Source: Paraburkholderia caffeinilytica (GTDB lineage Bacteria; Pseudomonadota; Gammaproteobacteria; Burkholderiales; Burkholderiaceae). From it: 64,000 nucleotides of DNA. The notes beneath the pieces are model-generated. The model saw only the letters and a program-made list of their open reading frames with translations, was not told the DNA's origin and did no database searches. Positions within the stretch are counted from its first letter, which is position 1; each line of letters begins with the position of its first letter. Below are positions 8,775 to 17,247 of the stretch, piece after piece. The stretch is taken from NCBI RefSeq assembly GCF_003368325.1, contig NZ_CP031467.1, positions 3,348,001-3,412,000 of the forward strand. The letters run 5' to 3'. Made by a program: the position numbers and the translations under genes.

Positions 8775-9239
8775 TTATTGACAGACGCTTCCACCCGTCG
8801 ACGTTGCGAGACTTTCGCGCGGCAGGGTGGTCGTGAGCGGTGGCATCGTGAGCGTGAGGGGCACGAACGGAATCATGGTTTTCACGCTGACGTTGGTCAC
8901 GCTGACGGTGACTAACGTGCACGTGTTGCGTGCGGTGGTGGGATCGGAATCGCAACCGGACGGCGTGTACGCGACATTCACGTTGGACGTGGCGAGCAGA
9001 GGCAGCAGGCCTGTGATCCTGCTTTTGACAACCGCAGCATCGGCATCGCAGACCGTGGCGGTACGTGCGCCGAGGCGCACGGCTTCACTCGCGGTGTTCC
9101 AGTAAAAGAGCACGCGGCCCAGTTCGCAAGCGCCGATCAGCAGGGTGAACAGGATGCCTGCGACCAGCGCGAACTCCACGGCGGCGACTCCGCGTTGTGC
9201 GCGCAGCCGGGATGATCGGGAAACAGGGCGCGGGTTCAT
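8775..9239 (-). CDS. TadE/TadF-like minor pseudopilin (154 aa)
   Basis: The start at 9239 overlaps the stop of the preceding TadE-like gene (ATGA), which signals translational coupling. The N-terminus has RAQRGVAAVEFALVAGILFTLLIGACELGRVLFYW: a TadE domain with a type IV prepilin-like cleavage site after Gly and the conserved Glu at +5, which TadV is expected to process. The rest is a periplasmic domain with several Cys (VCDADA, SGCDSD, NTCTL), perhaps disulphide-bonded. These minor pseudopilins are needed for Flp fibre assembly in related systems. Confidence 0.88.
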   Translation of the reverse strand: MNPRPVSRSSRLRAQRGVAAVEFALVAGILFTLLIGACELGRVLFYWNTASEAVRLGARTATVCDADAAVVKSRITGLLPLLATSNVNVAYTPSGCDSDPTTARNTCTLVTVSVTNVSVKTMIPFVPLTLTMPPLTTTLPRESLATSTGGSVCQ

Positions 9240-9775
9240 GACACTTGCCTCATCACGGTGACGATGTTGCCGAACGTCAGTTGCGACAGATTGAAGTAGG
9301 TCAGGATCGGGGAGTACGGATAACCCTTGATCTTGACCTCGACGAGGTTGACGCTGCCGGCTGCGTTCGAAGGGCCGGTTCCGTTGTCGTTGTCGTAGGT
9401 TGGGACGTTGGCGAACTGCGCCGGGTCGGAGGCATCGGCGCAACTGGTCGTGTGCGCGCTGTCGCATACGATCACCATCGAGGTCGTCAAACCTGTGACG
9501 AGCTCCGTTCCGCTGCCCGACGACGGACAGGTCGTGCTGCCATAGACGGCGAGACACTGGGCCTGCGCGAGCGGGTAGGCGCTATCGGTCGGCAGGTAGG
9601 TGGACAGATAGCGCGCGGCATCGCGCGTGGCTTTCGTGAGCGCTTCGTACTGGTAAATTGCGTGGCCAAATTCAGCCACGCCGGCAACGAGCGTCACGAG
9701 CGGAATCAGCACGATGGCGAATTCCACCGCGGCGACACCGCGCATGCGTGCTGGACGGGTAGAGCGTTTATTCAT
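9236..9775 (-). CDS. tadE: TadE-like minor pseudopilin (179 aa)
   Basis: N-terminal motif MRGVAAVEFAIVLIPLVTLVAGVAEFGHAIYQYEALTKATRDAARYLS: prepilin-type cleavage site, hydrophobic helix and the TadE helix extension. The periplasmic part has Cys at several positions (AQCLAVYGSTTCPS, VCDSAHTTSCAD) and Asn/Asp-rich loops (TYDNDNGTG). It sits between tadG and the second TadE-like gene, overlapping the latter by four bases. Its substrate relationship to TadV is by family knowledge only. Confidence 0.9.
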   Translation of the reverse strand: MNKRSTRPARMRGVAAVEFAIVLIPLVTLVAGVAEFGHAIYQYEALTKATRDAARYLSTYLPTDSAYPLAQAQCLAVYGSTTCPSSGSGTELVTGLTTSMVIVCDSAHTTSCADASDPAQFANVPTYDNDNGTGPSNAAGSVNLVEVKIKGYPYSPILTYFNLSQLTFGNIVTVMRQVS

Positions 9776-9784
9776 GTCAGCCCC

Positions 9785-11038
9785 CTATTGCAACAACACC
9801 GGTACCTGCGGCCCGACCGAGCTGCCGGAACCAGGAACGCCCTGCGTCGCGCACGGGCTGCCCGGCGCCGACGACGAGCCGCGGTACTCCAGATGGACCG
9901 GGCCGGCTGTCCCGCCGGAGTCCATCGGGTCGAGCATCAGCACGCAGTCCCAGGAAATGACTGGAGCCTGGTGGCTGCTCGCCAGCACGCCGCAGTCCAG
10001 TTCGGGCGCAAGCGCGAGACGCCGGTCGGCGCCGAGCGGGTAGTTGCTGGCGCTGTATGTCCCTTTGGTGTTGGAGCCGGTGGCCTTGTCGCCCTGATAC
10101 GGCTGAAACGTTTTGCGCTCGTTGACGAAGTCGCTATATGCGTTGGCCTGCGCAGTCCAGGTCGTCGAGGTGTACGCGAATCCGGTGAAATCGGGCGCGC
10201 CGTCGGCAGGTCCCTTGTACGAGGTGCCATAGATGCCGAAGCGCGTATTCCAGGCGCCTGAGTCGGCGACCATGTTGCCCGTCGAGCCGATGTTCGCGCC
10301 GACGGCGGGCAGGGCGCAATAATTCCCGGTCAATTCATTCTTGATCGAATTGGCGCTGTTGCTGCCGTCGAGGGCGGCCCAGCCAAAGTTGCCGGAGCCA
10401 TATGCCGGCGAGGCGCCGCTTTTCGACGCGATCCACTGCCCGACCGTATACGTTTCGCCTGCTGTCGGCGGCGTGGTCTCCGTGCCGGCCTTGCAGATGA
10501 ACGCCGGAATCGCGCAGGTGGTTTGCGCGGCGCCGACGGTGGCCACGGCCGTAGCGGAAACGGTTGCATTGGCGATGCTCGTGCCGCTGAACGCGCCAAG
10601 CACCTGGATGAACCAGTTCGCAATGCTCGCCTTGGACGCCGTGCATTTTGCGTATTTGATGTTTGCCGGGGTGGTCACGGAACTCTTCGGCAGGAACGGG
10701 TTGCTCAGCGAATCGCTGAACAGCACGCTGCTCTCTGTTTTCATCTGCACGGCGCCGCTCTGGAACAGCGCGTAGTTGAGGTGGCCGGCGGTGATGCCGG
10801 CCGCCTCGGAGACAGACAGATTGACTGTTGCACCGGTGAGATCGCGTGCGGCGGCCAGTGCACAAGCATCGGCGCTGTTCTGCAACTCGCTTCGGGTCAC
10901 GTACAGCTTGCCGAGATCGAGCGCGAGGCCGACGAAGCCGATCAGCGCCACGAGCGACAACGCGACGATGATGGACACGGCGCCACGCTCGTTCCGACGA
11001 GCCGCGCCGTCCCTCCCTGATTGCTTTACGCTACGCAT
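9785..11038 (-). CDS. tadG: TadG-like pilus assembly protein (417 aa)
   Basis: The ATG at 11038 follows a purine-rich site (GGGGGGAC). The N-terminus NERGAVSIIVALSLVALIGFVGLALDLGKLYVTRSELQNSADACALAAARDLTGA is the TadE/G-like membrane helix plus the 'putative Flp pilus-assembly' domain. The long remainder is periplasmic, rich in Ser/Thr/Gly/Asn, with scattered Cys. No clear von Willebrand A metal site (DxSxS) was seen, so this is the short TadG type. TadG is implicated in anchoring the machinery in other species. The stop lies 10 bases before the next gene. Confidence 0.87.
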   Translation of the reverse strand: MRSVKQSGRDGAARRNERGAVSIIVALSLVALIGFVGLALDLGKLYVTRSELQNSADACALAAARDLTGATVNLSVSEAAGITAGHLNYALFQSGAVQMKTESSVLFSDSLSNPFLPKSSVTTPANIKYAKCTASKASIANWFIQVLGAFSGTSIANATVSATAVATVGAAQTTCAIPAFICKAGTETTPPTAGETYTVGQWIASKSGASPAYGSGNFGWAALDGSNSANSIKNELTGNYCALPAVGANIGSTGNMVADSGAWNTRFGIYGTSYKGPADGAPDFTGFAYTSTTWTAQANAYSDFVNERKTFQPYQGDKATGSNTKGTYSASNYPLGADRRLALAPELDCGVLASSHQAPVISWDCVLMLDPMDSGGTAGPVHLEYRGSSSAPGSPCATQGVPGSGSSVGPQVPVLLQ

Positions 11039-11063
11039 GACGTCCCCCCGGTGCATGTTGTTC

Positions 11064-11375
11064 TTACTGACCGCTGGCCCCGCCGCCCCCGTTTCCGATG
11101 CCGATGACAAACGCGTTCGACTGCGGTACGGGTTGCTGAAATGACTTGTCGTAGGTGTCCATCGCCGAAGCGGCGGCCTTGCCGTCCACACCCGGCGCCG
11201 ACTGCGCGTGTTCGGCCGCGTGCGGATCGATGATCTGCGCCTGGGTGACGGTTTTGACCGCTTGACCAAAATGCGCGTCCCAGATCGGCGTGCTGGACAT
11301 GCAACCGCCGAGTGTCACGCAGGCCGGCACGATGAGCGCGGCCCAGCGTGCGAGAGCAAAGTGTTCGTTTTTCAT
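11064..11375 (-). CDS. Small Tad-locus lipoprotein (103 aa)
   Basis: Signal peptide with lipobox LGGC (residues ~22-25), so the mature protein begins CMSSTPIWDAHFGQAVKTVTQAQIIDPHAA. The stretch WDAHFGQAVKTVTQAQIIDP resembles short lipoproteins often found next to Burkholderia Tad secretins. The position directly after the secretin gene (21-base gap, site GGGGAA) suggests a pilotin or a secretin-associated role, like RcpB or CpaD in other loci. That is inference; no RcpB or CpaD homology is claimed. Confidence 0.75.
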   Translation of the reverse strand: MKNEHFALARWAALIVPACVTLGGCMSSTPIWDAHFGQAVKTVTQAQIIDPHAAEHAQSAPGVDGKAAASAMDTYDKSFQQPVPQSNAFVIGIGNGGGGASGQ

Positions 11376-11396
11376 GACATTCCCCTTGGCATCACA

Positions 11397-13349
11397 TCAA
11401 TGTTCGAGCGCGTGGCTGGACGTGTCCGCTTTCGCGACTTCCTGCCGCCCCTGGCGGGCGGCGATCCGTGCTGCGGCGCTTTCGATTCGGGCAGCGCGGG
11501 CCGCCTGCTCGGTCTCTCCGGATGACGCCGCTTCCGCTAGCGGCGCCGTAGTGCCGGCCGCCGTATCCGGCACGAGGCGCGACCGGTCGGCGCTGGGCGC
11601 CGCGGACTGCGGCCCGGGCTGCGGCAACGCCATCGCAACGGGCCCGGCCGGCGGTTGGGGCGCCGGTGCAGGCGAGGGCAGCGGTGCCTGCGGGCTCACC
11701 GAAGCCGGGGCCGGCATGGGCGTAGAAGCGGGAGCCGCGTCGGCAGGTGCGGCACGCATTTTCGGGTGGCGGCCTTCCATGTTGCCGGTCGCGTAGACGT
11801 CGGCCTCGTTCGGCTGCGAGAAGCTATCCGTGGGCAGCGGGAGGTCCGCCGTTTGCAGCGGCTTGACGAGATGCGGCGTGATGATGAACACCAGTTCCGT
11901 CAGGTCTTGCTGGAACGACGTGCTGCGCGCCAGCGCGCCGAGCACCGGCACTTCGCCGATGCCGGGAATGGCTTTCAGCGCGCCCGTCACGTTGCTCTTC
12001 ATCAGGCCGCCGATCGCAAACGATTCGCCGTCGCTCATCTGCACGACCGTGGATGCTCGACGTGTCGTGATGAGCGGCAGGATCGACACGCCGCTCACGT
12101 TGGTCGCGCTGAGCGTGATGCCGGTCGGCGACAATTCAGACACCTCGGGCGCGACCTTCAGGCTGATGCGGCCATTGGCGAGCACGGTCGGCGTGAACTT
12201 CAGGCCGACACCGAATTCCTCTTCCTGCAGCGTGATCGTCGTGGCACCCGTACTGCTGCTCTGCGGCACCGGAATGAAGATCTTGCCGCCGGCGAGGAAG
12301 GTGGCCTCCTGGCCGCTGATCGCAACGAGATTCGGCTCGGCGAGGATCTTGACGAGATCGTCTGTCTTCTGCGCATCGACGGCGAAGTTGAACGGGCGGT
12401 TGTTCGCCTTGCTACCCACGATCGCGCTCGTTACGCCGGCTAGCAGATTGCTCACGAGCGCGCCGCTCCACGAGCCGAAGCCGCCTTGAATGTTGAGCGC
12501 CGCGCCCATCTGGTTGATGAGCGTCTTCGACACCTCGGCGACCTTGACTTCGAGCATCACCTGCTGGGGCGCGTCGACCGTCATCATGTTGATCACGTCT
12601 GCCGGCTTGTTGGTGCTCGAACTCTGCTGGTTCACCGGGGTCCCGTTGCCGAGGACACCGGACCCGCTCTGCGATTGCTGGGTGGGCTGCGCGTTTGCAT
12701 AGGCCTTCGCGATTTCCATCGCCTGCTGGGCAGCCGGCGAGCTCGACACGTGCCCTCCGAGCACCAGGTTGCCCGCGGCAGTCGATACCCGGATGCCGCG
12801 CTCAGCGGGCAGCAGTTGCCCAAGCGATTGCTGCACGCCGTTGGCGTCGATGTTGACGATCACGTCGATCATCTGGCATCCGCCGCTGTGTCCCTGCACG
12901 ATCATGTTGGTCGTACCGACCGCCATGCCGACGAGGTAGAGCGTGCGCGGCGACACCAGTGTGGCTTGCACGATCGTTGGATTGCCGAGCGTGCGGTTGC
13001 GTGCCGGTTCGGCGAGAGGCAGGAGCGTCGACTTGCCGACCGGCACGACGACGCTGGTTTCTTCGCGAATGTCGCCGCTGCAGTTCGGGCCGCGCAGCGG
13101 TGCGGCGCCGCCGGCTGCACCACCGGCCGGCATCGGCGCCATGCTGAGCATCATCGGTGTCGGCACGCGGCCCACCGGCAACGGAGCATTCGGCCGGGCC
13201 TTCGAGAGCGCTGGGCCCTCGACGGCTTCCTGTGCCGCGCCGCTTTGTGCGACAAGCAATCCGGTGCATAAGGCCGAGGCGAGTACGACGCCGCTCAGCG
13301 AGCGGCTACGCATCGCACCACCGGTTGAGATCCACAGTTTCGTTTTCAT
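11397..13349 (-). CDS. rcpA: RcpA/CpaC, outer-membrane secretin of the Tad pilus
   Basis: 650 residues from the ATG at 13349 (site GGGGGCAGGA). A signal peptide is followed by a Pro/Ala-rich linker, the BON-like/N-terminal secretin domain (SVVVPVGKSTLLPLAEPARNRTLGNPTIVQATLVSPRTLYLVGMAVGTTNMIVQ) and the secretin core (VMLEVKVAEVSKTLINQMGAALN ... FTPTVLANGRISLKVAPEVSEL ... IPGIGEVPVLGALARSTSFQQDLTELVFIITPHLVKPL). The multimer makes the outer-membrane channel for the fibre. After the core there is an unusual ~150-residue tail rich in Pro/Ala (APASTPMPAPASVSPQAPLP...), ending in charged, Ala-rich sequence. Confidence 0.95.
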   Translation of the reverse strand: MKTKLWISTGGAMRSRSLSGVVLASALCTGLLVAQSGAAQEAVEGPALSKARPNAPLPVGRVPTPMMLSMAPMPAGGAAGGAAPLRGPNCSGDIREETSVVVPVGKSTLLPLAEPARNRTLGNPTIVQATLVSPRTLYLVGMAVGTTNMIVQGHSGGCQMIDVIVNIDANGVQQSLGQLLPAERGIRVSTAAGNLVLGGHVSSSPAAQQAMEIAKAYANAQPTQQSQSGSGVLGNGTPVNQQSSSTNKPADVINMMTVDAPQQVMLEVKVAEVSKTLINQMGAALNIQGGFGSWSGALVSNLLAGVTSAIVGSKANNRPFNFAVDAQKTDDLVKILAEPNLVAISGQEATFLAGGKIFIPVPQSSSTGATTITLQEEEFGVGLKFTPTVLANGRISLKVAPEVSELSPTGITLSATNVSGVSILPLITTRRASTVVQMSDGESFAIGGLMKSNVTGALKAIPGIGEVPVLGALARSTSFQQDLTELVFIITPHLVKPLQTADLPLPTDSFSQPNEADVYATGNMEGRHPKMRAAPADAAPASTPMPAPASVSPQAPLPSPAPAPQPPAGPVAMALPQPGPQSAAPSADRSRLVPDTAAGTTAPLAEAASSGETEQAARAARIESAAARIAARQGRQEVAKADTSSHALEH

Positions 13350-13449
13350 TTTCCTGCCCCCGTTTCTCGACATCGATCGAGACTTCCGTTATTTGCCTAG
13401 GTGATGCCAGTTGCCGCGGCTCGTCTTCGCGGATGCCGCTGCATCCGGC

Positions 13450-14286
13450 CTAAAAACATTCGACGCTGCCCAATACACCGGAAAGCACGCCGACACAGTC
13501 CCGCTTCGCCGCTGGTCGTGCGGCGTAGTGCACGCGTGCCGGACGCGCGGGTAAAGCCGCGGGTGCGGAGGCCGGAGCGGCTACGGGTGTACCGAGCAGC
13601 GTGATCTTCGTGGCGCCGCCAGTCGGCAGCGTTGCCGTATCGACCTGGTTGCGCAGCACCAGCGACAACGTGCCGACGCTACGCGCGAGGTCGAGTTTTT
13701 CCGCCTGATCAGGCGTGACTTCGAGCGTGACCGCGTTGACGACTTTCGGCGCCGTGTCGTCGCGATTGACCTGCTGGGCCACCGCGAGAACCAGGATCTT
13801 TTCCAGCACGATCTTCGAAATGCTTTGCTGAGCGTCGCCCTTGTCCGACTGCTGGGTGTTCACGATGACGTCGACGTAGTTGCCCGGCAGCGCGAAGCCC
13901 GCTACGCCGACCACGTCGTTGACGCGGACCGTGATGGCGCGGTTGCCGTCGCCGATGACGGCGGAGAGGCCGCCTTTCGTGCCGATCGGCGCGAGCTTCG
14001 ATTCGATCACCGGCTCGCCGCGCCCGAGACTCGTGCGCACCACACGGCCCTCGAGCGCTTTCGGATCGGTGAATGCGCCCGGCGGCACACTTCCCGTCGG
14101 CCAGTTGACGGTGCGGATCAGGCTGGCGTTGAGCGGCTCGCCGAGGTTGACGTCGCCCGTCGCGACCGCGATAGGCGTAACCGCATTCGACGAGGTTTGC
14201 ATCAGCCATCGCGAGGCGAAGACCACGGCGGCCAGACCGGCCAGCACGGCGATGACCAGCATGAATAGAGCGCGACTGTTTTTCAT
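13450..14286 (-). CDS. rcpC: RcpC/CpaB, Flp pilus assembly protein
   Basis: 278 residues from the ATG at 14286, preceded by AGGAGT. One N-terminal membrane helix (LFMLVIAVLAGLAAVVFASRWLM) is followed by a SAF-like domain (VTPIAVATGDVNLGEPLNASLIRTVNWPTGSVPPGAF...) and the RcpC domain (VRVNDVVGVAGFALPGNYVDVIVNT). CpaB/RcpC is a periplasmic partner of the secretin. A short Ala/Pro linker precedes a C-terminal end with two Cys (CVGVLSGVLGSVECF). The gene precedes rcpA, as in other loci. Confidence 0.93.
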   Translation of the reverse strand: MKNSRALFMLVIAVLAGLAAVVFASRWLMQTSSNAVTPIAVATGDVNLGEPLNASLIRTVNWPTGSVPPGAFTDPKALEGRVVRTSLGRGEPVIESKLAPIGTKGGLSAVIGDGNRAITVRVNDVVGVAGFALPGNYVDVIVNTQQSDKGDAQQSISKIVLEKILVLAVAQQVNRDDTAPKVVNAVTLEVTPDQAEKLDLARSVGTLSLVLRNQVDTATLPTGGATKITLLGTPVAAPASAPAALPARPARVHYAARPAAKRDCVGVLSGVLGSVECF

Positions 14287-14323
14287 GGTGATACTCCTGC
14301 GTAGGTCGTTGGACACTGACCGG

Positions 14324-15721
14324 TCAACCGGCGGCCAACTGTTGGCCCGGCCGGTCGGCCGTAGTTGGGTAAGGACTGTCATGCTCCATCACGGTGCCGA
14401 AATAGCTGTGCCATGCTTCGCGCAGCCCTTCACCCGTCACTTCGCGCGCCGTGCCGCGGTAATGCGCCGCGGCGGAAACAAGATTGAGCAGATCGCCTGG
14501 ATAGCAGGCCAGGAACGGTTTGCCGCTCGGGAAATGCAGGTTGTGAAGCAAGTAGTCGAATGCGCTTGGCGTCGCAACGAGCTTGAGCGCGGCACAACGC
14601 GCGTTGAATACCGCGCGATAGTCGTCGACCGGCAAGGGGCCCACGTACAGCTTCGAGCCGAGCCGGCGCAGAAATGCGTCCTCGAAATGGGCCGGCGCGA
14701 GATTGGTGGAGAACACCGGCCATACGTCGAAGGGCGCCACGAAGCGCGAGCCGGATTGCAGCGTGAACTGATCGACACCCCGATCGAGCGGCATCAACCA
14801 GCGGTTGAGCAGGTCATGAGGCGCAATGCGCTGGCGCCCCAGATCGTCGACGATATACAGCCCCATGTTTGCTTTCATGTGCGGCGGCGCCTGGTAGAAG
14901 CCGGCCGTGGCGTCATGGCGCAGGTCGAGGGCTTCGAGTGTCAGTTCGCCGCCCGAGATCACTACCGGCCGGCAGCACAAGCGCCAGCGCCGGTCGCTCG
15001 TCTGCGTCCTGCTTTGCTCGGGTGCGTCGCGATGCACGAGCGGGTCGTAAAGCTGAATAATTTCGCCGCCGACATAGAGCGCATAAGGAACCGGCACATT
15101 GCCGCGTAGCAGCAGTCCAAGCCGTTCGGCGAGAAACGTCTTGCCGCTGCCTGCGAGACCGTGCAGCATCAGCGGCCGTCCGGCATTGAGCGATGCCGCC
15201 GCTGCATCGAGAAGCGCGCGGTCGACGACTACATCGCGGAATGCCGAACTGACGTCGCCTTGCGTGATGCGGACCCAGCGGACCGAGTGTTCGTGCACAC
15301 TTGCTACATAGCTGTCGAGCGCGACGGGAGCCGGGCCGCAATATCTGCAACGCTGCATTTCGTCCTGTGCGAGATGGCGGCCGCTGTCCGTGAGACGAAG
15401 CTGCACGTCGATGTCATGCGAGCCGCGGTGTGTGATCTCGACAAGGTGCTCGCGCACGAGAAATGCCAGCACGTCGTCAAGTACGCCCACCGACAGCTTG
15501 TGCCGCTCGGCGAGATCCGCGAAACTCGACTTGCCGTGCAGCAGGACGGACTTGAGTACGAGCCGTGTCACGAACTCCTGAGGCAATCCGGTTTCGGCGA
15601 GCGAGCGCGGAGCGCGCAGCGACACGGTGGATTCCTCCGCGTGACGGCCGTACGACGGCTCAGGTTCCGGGAGGTGCATAACCTGCGCGACACTCCCGCC
15701 TTCAATGTTCTGCTGGTTCAT
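14324..15721 (-). CDS. AAA ATPase of the Burkholderia-type Tad locus (465 aa)
   Basis: The ATG at 15721 follows GGAGAGA. Residues ~45-130 look like a winged-helix region (FVTRLVLKSVLLHGKSSFADLAERHKLSVGVLDDVLAFLVREHLVEI). Two cysteines follow (CRYCGPAP), then an AAA-type ATPase with Walker A GLAGSGKTFL and a Walker-B-like LYIVDDLGRQ. This gene is not part of the minimal Actinobacillus/Caulobacter tad set. Its position between the prepilin peptidase and cpaB suggests a locus-specific accessory or regulator. Function unknown; an MoxR-like remodelling role or a DNA-binding role via the winged helix are both possible. Confidence 0.8.
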   Translation of the reverse strand: MNQQNIEGGSVAQVMHLPEPEPSYGRHAEESTVSLRAPRSLAETGLPQEFVTRLVLKSVLLHGKSSFADLAERHKLSVGVLDDVLAFLVREHLVEITHRGSHDIDVQLRLTDSGRHLAQDEMQRCRYCGPAPVALDSYVASVHEHSVRWVRITQGDVSSAFRDVVVDRALLDAAAASLNAGRPLMLHGLAGSGKTFLAERLGLLLRGNVPVPYALYVGGEIIQLYDPLVHRDAPEQSRTQTSDRRWRLCCRPVVISGGELTLEALDLRHDATAGFYQAPPHMKANMGLYIVDDLGRQRIAPHDLLNRWLMPLDRGVDQFTLQSGSRFVAPFDVWPVFSTNLAPAHFEDAFLRRLGSKLYVGPLPVDDYRAVFNARCAALKLVATPSAFDYLLHNLHFPSGKPFLACYPGDLLNLVSAAAHYRGTAREVTGEGLREAWHSYFGTVMEHDSPYPTTADRPGQQLAAG

Positions 15722-15735
15722 CGCTGTCTCTCCAG

Positions 15736-15754
15736 CACCGGTTCGCAACCGGTG
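15736..15754 (-). other. Hairpin in the leader of the AAA ATPase gene
   Basis: CACCGGTT and AACCGGTG form an 8-bp stem with a 3-base loop, ending 15 bases before the start codon and next to its ribosome-binding site. No T-run follows. It may act as an mRNA processing or attenuation element that separates the pilin/peptidase part from the rest of the operon. Confidence 0.4.
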
Positions 15755-15809
15755 TCACAGGCTGTACGGCTCGGGTTGTCCATGCTGGCGGCAACCCCGG
15801 ATTTTTCGG

Positions 15810-16346
15810 CTATGCAGCCGACGCGAACAACACACCTAATGTCCCGGCGGCAATGGCGACGCCGTAGGGCACAGATCCAACCGATTCGATCTGCTGGTAC
15901 TGAAGAATTCCGGCCGCTTGTGGTCCGGGGCGCCACGCGCCGCTTACGATGCACCAGAGATTCACGAGCAATTGCCTCGTGCGACGTTGACGCAACGTGA
16001 CGCACAGCGACCAGATTCCGCCGGCGATGAACGTTGCCAGGGCGATGCGGACGGTTATCGCCGGGCCGACCCAGGCGCCGATCGTCAGCAGTAGTTTCAC
16101 GTCGCCGGCGGCCATGCCCCGCAACAGATAGAAGGGCAGCAACACCGCGAACCCGGTCAAGGCGCCGGCGAGCCAGTGCGCACCTCCGGCAAGCGGGCCG
16201 TCCAGCCAGACCTGCACGACCAGTGCAGCGGCGAGGCCGATCGCGATGATCCGGTTAGGAATTCGCCGGCAAGTGAGATCCGTGCTGGCCGCCACGATGG
16301 CCAGCGCAATCACGCATGCAGGAATGGGTTGTGAGGGCAGAAACAT
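15810..16346 (-). CDS. tadV: TadV/CpaA prepilin peptidase
   Basis: 178 residues, about six hydrophobic segments. The two catalytic aspartates of type IV prepilin peptidases are visible: one in STDLTCRRIPNRII (residue ~22) and one in MAAGDVKLLLTIGAWVG (GxGD-like box, here AAGD). The short form without the methyltransferase domain is typical of TadV. It cleaves Flp and the TadE/F pseudopilins in the inner membrane. It follows the degenerate pilin gene by 21 bases. Confidence 0.92.
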   Translation of the reverse strand: MFLPSQPIPACVIALAIVAASTDLTCRRIPNRIIAIGLAAALVVQVWLDGPLAGGAHWLAGALTGFAVLLPFYLLRGMAAGDVKLLLTIGAWVGPAITVRIALATFIAGGIWSLCVTLRQRRTRQLLVNLWCIVSGAWRPGPQAAGILQYQQIESVGSVPYGVAIAAGTLGVLFASAA

Positions 16347-16367
16347 GGCGGTCTCGATCCGGTTCGT

Positions 16368-16559
16368 CTACATGTATCCACGCGCCGTCGCGATCTGGGT
16401 CGCGATGCGCTGATGGAGATTGCCCACGGAGCCGGCAGGCGTTGCGACCGCGTCGAGGATCGTCGCTGCAATAGGCGATCCGATCAGCCGGTACCCGATC
16501 GACGTGACGCCGCCGCCGTCTCGCAGCAACTGCTTCGCAATATCGCTCCATGCGTACAT
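16368..16559 (-). CDS. Degenerate Flp-like pilin paralogue (63 aa)
   Basis: A clear site (GGGAGAT) precedes the ATG. The protein is colinear with the two neighbouring Flp pilins: a short leader (MYAWSDIAKQLLRDGG) and then GVTSIGYRLIGSPIAATILDAV, against GVTAIEYGLIAALIAVTIIVAV in flp. The glutamate at mature position +5, needed in type IVb pilins for processing and assembly, is Gly (codon GGG; one base from GAG). The helix core contains Arg and Pro, and the C-terminus differs. It is either a decaying pilin copy or a diverged minor pilin. The reading frame and ribosome-binding site are intact, which argues against simple decay. Confidence 0.65.
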   Translation of the reverse strand: MYAWSDIAKQLLRDGGGVTSIGYRLIGSPIAATILDAVATPAGSVGNLHQRIATQIATARGYM

Positions 16560-16667
16560 GGCTATCTCCCGAATTGGCTCGTCGTCGGTTCCGCTCGACG
16601 GTGAAACACCTGATGATTCCTGGGAAGACGGGGAGACGGAGAACCGTTCACCCGTCGAATCCCGTCT

Positions 16668-16886
16668 CTACAGTTCACTTGAGATGGTGTTGAACACTGC
16701 GTTCAGATCTGTCCCGACCAGCGCTACGGCAACGATGATGGTCACCGCGATCAGTGCCGCGATAAGGCCATACTCGATGGCCGTCACGCCTTGTTCGTCC
16801 AGCACGAAACGTCTGGTACGGGCTGCGTCAATCAGGAAGAACCGCAGCAGCGAGACGCGTCGCTCTGCTTCTCTCATCGCATTCAT
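16668..16886 (-). CDS. flp: Flp type IVb prepilin (72 aa)
   Basis: An AAGGAG site precedes the ATG. The leader is unusually long (about 33 residues, MNAMREAERRVSLLRFFLIDAARTRRFVLDEQG) and is followed by VTAIEYGLIAALIAVTIIVAVALVG, the Flp motif with cleavage after Gly, Glu at +5 and Tyr at +6. The mature subunit of ~39 residues (ending NTISSEL) builds the adhesive fibre. It lies between the shorter flp and the degenerate copy. Confidence 0.94.
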   Translation of the reverse strand: MNAMREAERRVSLLRFFLIDAARTRRFVLDEQGVTAIEYGLIAALIAVTIIVAVALVGTDLNAVFNTISSEL

Positions 16887-16981
16887 GGGTCGCTCCTTTC
16901 CAGGTTGGGAGGGCTGTCAGAGTCGAAGGCCCGGCGCAGACGGACGAATCAACGGCTGATCATCGTCCGTCGGCGCGCCGC

Positions 16982-17152
16982 TTACAGGTCACTCGCGACC
17001 GTCGTAAAGAGCGCACTCAGCTTTGTGCCAACGGCCGTTACAGCGACGATGATGGCGACTGCGATCAGGGATGCGATCAGTCCGTATTCGATGGCGGTCA
17101 CGCCGTCTTCGTCACGAACGAAACGCTTGGCTTGGGCGATGATATGTTGCAT
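16982..17152 (-). CDS. flp: Flp type IVb prepilin, second copy (56 aa)
   Basis: Read from the minus strand: leader MQHIIAQAKRFVRDEDG, then VTAIEYGLIASLIAVAIIVAVTAVG and the tail TKLSALFTTVASDL. The cleavage site, Glu+5 and Tyr+6 are intact and the leader is of ordinary length (17 residues). An AAAGGAG site lies eight bases before the ATG. It is the first gene of the pilus locus and probably the main pilin, because it is closest to the likely promoter region. Confidence 0.93.
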   Translation of the reverse strand: MQHIIAQAKRFVRDEDGVTAIEYGLIASLIAVAIIVAVTAVGTKLSALFTTVASDL

Positions 17153-17247
17153 GGCGAACTCCTTTGTATAACTAACGATAAACCCTTTGCCCGGATAGGC
17201 TGAGGGGAGGTACTGCTATGGGCACTGCAAGAAAATGGGCGCCGAGT

